A DNA stretch of 64,000 bases from Drosophila miranda (Eukaryota; Arthropoda; Insecta; Diptera; Drosophilidae). This document shows, one piece after another, positions 60,183-64,000 of the stretch (positions within the stretch are counted from its first letter, which is position 1; each line of letters starts with the position of its first letter). Made by a program: the position numbers and the translations under genes. The notes under the pieces were generated by a model. It was given only the letters and a program-made list of their open reading frames with translations. It searched no databases and was not told the DNA's origin. Where the stretch lies: the NCBI RefSeq assembly GCF_003369915.1, contig NC_046676.1, positions 6,944,001-7,008,000 on the forward strand, given 5' to 3'.

Positions 60183-63100
60183 GTAAGCCAACAAGCGTCA
60201 TAAATCAAAATACCAATTCTGCGCAGAGCTTGATCCACTAGAATCATTTTGGCATTTGTCGGGCCCACTGGGTGCCGTCATGAAAGGCAAATCGATTTCA
60301 ATTACCAGCTCACAGTCCGTCGGAATCAAGAAACACAATCGCAAAATTATATTAGCAATTCTTTTTGCCTTGAATAGAGCAGGGGCTGGGGGTCCTGGGC
60401 AGGTCTTAGGGGGTGGCTAAGCGGGTAACTGGCGTCGGGGCTTGCACTTTGGCAACGCCTCAAGATGCACGACAGCTGATAAGCAATCAGTCAGCGGTAA
60501 TCGTTCATATAACCACCAACAGAGAGGGGGGACAGAACCACTAAGAAGAACCACTACATTCGAGTATTCCGACGATGCGCTACCCAGTATTCAGATTCAT
60601 ATATTTAATAGTTATAAATATAAATTAGGTCAAACAAATTATAGAAAAAAAATAGTAACTAAACATAAACTTGATGGATATTCATATTTGAGAAGCAGAA
60701 TATTTAGATGCATACTCGTCTATGTTCTAGCTTTAGCTATTATTGATCTGGATCTTGATCCTCAGCTAGAATAGAAATCGTTTTCCTAGTCCGAACCTTT
60801 CCTTTTTCTTGTAACACACTGTTTGAATGTGGAATAATATACTCTTCGCATTCAGGGTACTATATGAACTGAAACGAACGGAGCGGAAATCATAGATGGG
60901 ATTAGAATCCTTTTCCTTTGGTTTTTGTTTAAGTTTGCTGCCTTCTTTGAGGCCAATTTAAACTTTTTTTAGCTCAGTCTCGGGTGAAATGGCGAATTTT
61001 TTTGAAGGCTTTTTAACTGGATTATAGTGTGGATTTGCGGTGCCAGCTGGTGATGGCGCCTCCTCCGCTCGCGGGTGCCACAAATATTCTCCTGCACGTC
61101 ATTTATAATTCATTTCCCGTTTTGTTTTGATTGCCGGCAACCGATTTTCGCCCGAGCACGCCCACTACCGCGACTTGCGAAAAATGGGTGGGCATTGATA
61201 TTTCCGCGATTATGAATCGCCTTAGCTCTGAGCCCTTGGATGATCCCAGCAGCGAGGTGAAAACTAAAGGAGTTTCCAACTGTTGGAGTGTATATCGGAG
61301 CTGAAAACCCGCTGATGTAGGCTAGATCGTAGTTTAGTGGGCTTTTAAGTAAGAAAGGTGTTGAGATACACATCCCCTTTGTTTTAAAAAACAGAAAAAT
61401 GCGAATTAAATTATATTTTTTTTATTTCTTACCATTTATTTATTAAGAACCCACCAAAAAATATTAAGATAATTATGAAAACTGAATGAAAAATGGAAAG
61501 TGTAAATATATAATTTATTTATAATTTAATTAATAATTTATAATTTATAAGAAATAGTTTTATTTTCGCTCCTCTTGATCACTAAATTTCATTTGCAAAA
61601 ACTTCTAAGACCAATGGCAGAAGTAGATATGGTCCTTCTTCTCCAGTTGTACACTTTATTTCACCTTCCCAACAACTATCATCTCACAAGGCACTTAGAA
61701 ATAATTTCATTTTCAATTAATTCAATTAAATTGTTTGCGTTCGCATAAACCTCCAAGCAGACAACAACAAGTTATCGAGACTTGTTAACCGCACGGACAG
61801 TCGACATTCTCGATACCCTCTGATCGGAAAATTCATAGAATAACCCTGAGTACCGGTTACAAGTACAGGGTATTACAAGAGTAATAGCAGAACAAAATGG
61901 CGCTGGCTAGAAACGGCAAGAGCACAGGTTAAATGGCCACAAATTAATTAGAAGCAAGCAAATTAAAGGTGGGTTAAGCAGAGGAGTGCGTGGGAGCGGG
62001 TGGTCGGAGAGGCAAGTGAAGTGCTACGGAGGAATGGGGCAGAAGGGGAGGCGCAGGCAGTGGCCCAACCAACTGGTCTCGCATTTAAGCCATAATTAAA
62101 CTGGCGGCCAGACACAAGCCATCAAAAAGCATTTAAATTGACAGCTGGCGGCAGTGGCTTCGGCTGTGGCGGTGGCGTTGGCGTTCCAAAATATCAAGAT
62201 AGAGACAAAGCGACAGAGAGAAAGAGAGAGAGAGAAGGAGAGAAGGTGGGAGAAGAAGCACTCATTAAAAGCGCAGGAGGCACAAGTGCATTAGGACCTG
62301 ATGTGTAAGCTGCATACGTTGCTCCGCATCATCAAGATCAAGATAACCAGAAAGAGATAGGGGGAAAAAGACAGAAAGAGAAAGACGTAGTGGGATCTGA
62401 AGCAATTGAAGTGATCCCAAGCCGCGATCCATCTACACGAGATCTGTTAAGCAGTTGACGCGGCATTAAATTGAGCATTAAGTCATCTTAATGATTTTAA
62501 TGCGTGTCCGTGTCCGAGTCTCTGTCCGTATCCCTGTCCGTATTCCTGTCCGTGGCCGAAGCGTGGCCGCGCCACAGCGTGCGTCGGCGTCGTCTTATTA
62601 GCCGCTTTTGTACATGCCATGTACATGCCCCTGCCACAACAACCACTTCACTTTTGTAGCACTTGTGATTGACAGTTTTGTTTATGGCTTGTTTTGCTTT
62701 TTGATATGAACTCGATATTGGATCTCTTGCGCCTCTTGCGGCTCTTGCGCCGGAAGATGTCGAACCGATGTTCGAATGTGCATTTCCTTTCAGGGCCTCT
62801 ACCTGTTTGGGCCATGACTTTTCGAAATGCTGTATGCTGGGCTTTGTTGTTTGTGGCTAATAACATATCAATTAGGCCGCCTAATGGCCAAGTATTTGCC
62901 CACAATGGGAATCTGTCAAATCATCATTAGGGATAGACAGTGAAAGGGAGAGGGCAAGGGAATCGGAATGGGAATGGGAATGGGGCTAAAGAAGTGACGC
63001 GATTAACGTCAATTTGTCCCTCAGTCTGGTCGGGATTCGTAGGAAACGGATCAGAACAAATTAGAGCAGAACGAGGCTGGCTCTCTTCGATGTAACTTTT

Positions 63101-64000
63101 ATCGCGGTCTAGCATCTCCCTTCCCCCAGTAGCAAAACCTTTTAGCCTCTGATAATCGAATATTTACTGCTAATAAGAGTTGAAAACTCCCAAAAAAACC
63201 AACGCACAAAATTCGGCTGTCAAATTTCCAGCTGCCAACTTTAATTGCCAAAGCAGCTAATGGAGAGTGGCGGAAATCATTTCTTAATTGAAGTGTCGAT
63301 CAGTTGGCTGTGCTGTTCGTCTAGGACTGAATGAATACCCAGCTTGGGCAACGAACTTCGCTCGATCGAATCGATGAGTGAATGGCACATGAGCGTTGTT
63401 CAGGCGGTTTGTTCAGTACAGCACTCGGTAGCATCATTGCTTCATTATTTATGAATAAGGCTTATAGTTTTTATCCAAAGCAAGAAGGCCAATTAATTTC
63501 CCGTGCATTTTTCTTGCTGTAAGGATAAATTTGAGAGCTATCCGAGCCATGGAATTGTATCATGTCAAGGCACTATCTAAACTTTTGTAGGGAAACATTT
63601 CGGAAGTTCAAGCTGCGCCCTTTGAATATATTCATCACATCATTCACACTCTTTCCAATTGCTCGTGAGTATACCACTCTCCTCTCCCCTGAATCACTCT
63701 TGGGCACAAAAACTTTTGTCTTAACCTCTTTTTTCGCTGCTCACGCAATTAACTCACGCACTCCGTGTGGGCCCCGCTCGGTGGTGCCGGCTACTGTCTC
63801 TCACCTTGCCTCATGTGGTTTCCATTCGCTGGCGCATATACCTGGTACCCGATTCTGGTTCGTGTCGAGTTGGGAGTCTTTTGTGCTACTTCATTTACAG
63901 AGGCTTTCGGAATGTTTTGTTGTTAATTTCATTAGCACCACAGTGGCTCAGAAAAGTCGCATGCTGGGCGTGTAAATGTCGATTGATTGGTGAAAATATT
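60183..64000 (+). other. Rx intron 2, open at the right edge
   Basis: No further exon with a matching phase and recognisable homeodomain is visible, so the intron continues past the window. A degenerate TGTCCG-rich run lies at about 62504-62560. The open frame 63562-63975 has no family resemblance and no expected Rax sequence. Confidence 0.55.

Noticed and set aside
63562..63975. 137-residue plus-strand frame near the right edge, considered as an Rx exon
   Set aside because: No homeodomain or OAR resemblance and no acceptor matching the phase-1 donor at 60183.
1..64000. tRNA, rRNA, microRNA hairpins and CRISPR arrays
   Set aside because: Nothing with a convincing cloverleaf, conserved core or regularly spaced repeat-spacer pattern was seen by eye; a covariance-model scan would be needed to exclude small RNAs.

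Overview
This is nuclear DNA of a Drosophila species, in the region syntenic to D. melanogaster 57B (Muller element C). The evidence is spliced genes with GT/AG introns, an Orthopedia-Rax homeobox neighbourhood, two Daisho-type immune peptide genes known only from Drosophila relatives, and two DINE-1 elements. The species is not resolved; the DINE-1 sequence variant hints weakly at the obscura group. No RNA gene and no CRISPR array was found.

Layout. 1-3.4 kb: no gene, with a probable LINE ORF1 remnant near 1.2 kb. 3.4-4.3 kb: an intronless, membrane-anchored, catalytically dead alpha-carbonic-anhydrase-like gene. 6.1-8.2 kb: a divergent pair of two-exon immune peptide genes (Daisho1-like on minus, Daisho2-like on plus), each with a TATA box and kappaB-like sites. 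8.3-9.6 kb: repeat-like copies rich in housekeeping promoter motifs. 10.25-17.65 kb: inositol-pentakisphosphate 2-kinase (Ipk1), 9 coding exons. 18.4-20.3 kb: calcium- and integrin-binding EF-hand protein (Cib2), 5 exons. 22.2-41.8 kb (minus): orthopedia (otp), 7 coding exons whose reading phases all agree, with homeodomain, polyglutamine tract and C-terminal OAR motif. Its introns hold two DINE-1 copies and, antisense, a possible small membrane-protein gene. 42-58.9 kb: a long intergenic region probably shared by otp and Rx, with a second carbonic-anhydrase-like gene broken by two stops and a 1-base deletion. 58.9-60.2 kb (plus): the first two coding exons of a Rax-type gene (Rx); the rest lies beyond the right edge.

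How the parts relate. otp and Rx are two members of the ancient homeobrain-Rax-orthopedia cluster, arranged head to head, so the 16 kb between them probably carries neural regulatory DNA. Ipk1 (InsP6 synthesis), Cib2 (calcium sensor) and the immune peptides look functionally independent of it. Intron and intergenic calls rest on reading splice sites by eye. Gene identities come from recognised motifs, not from database searches.
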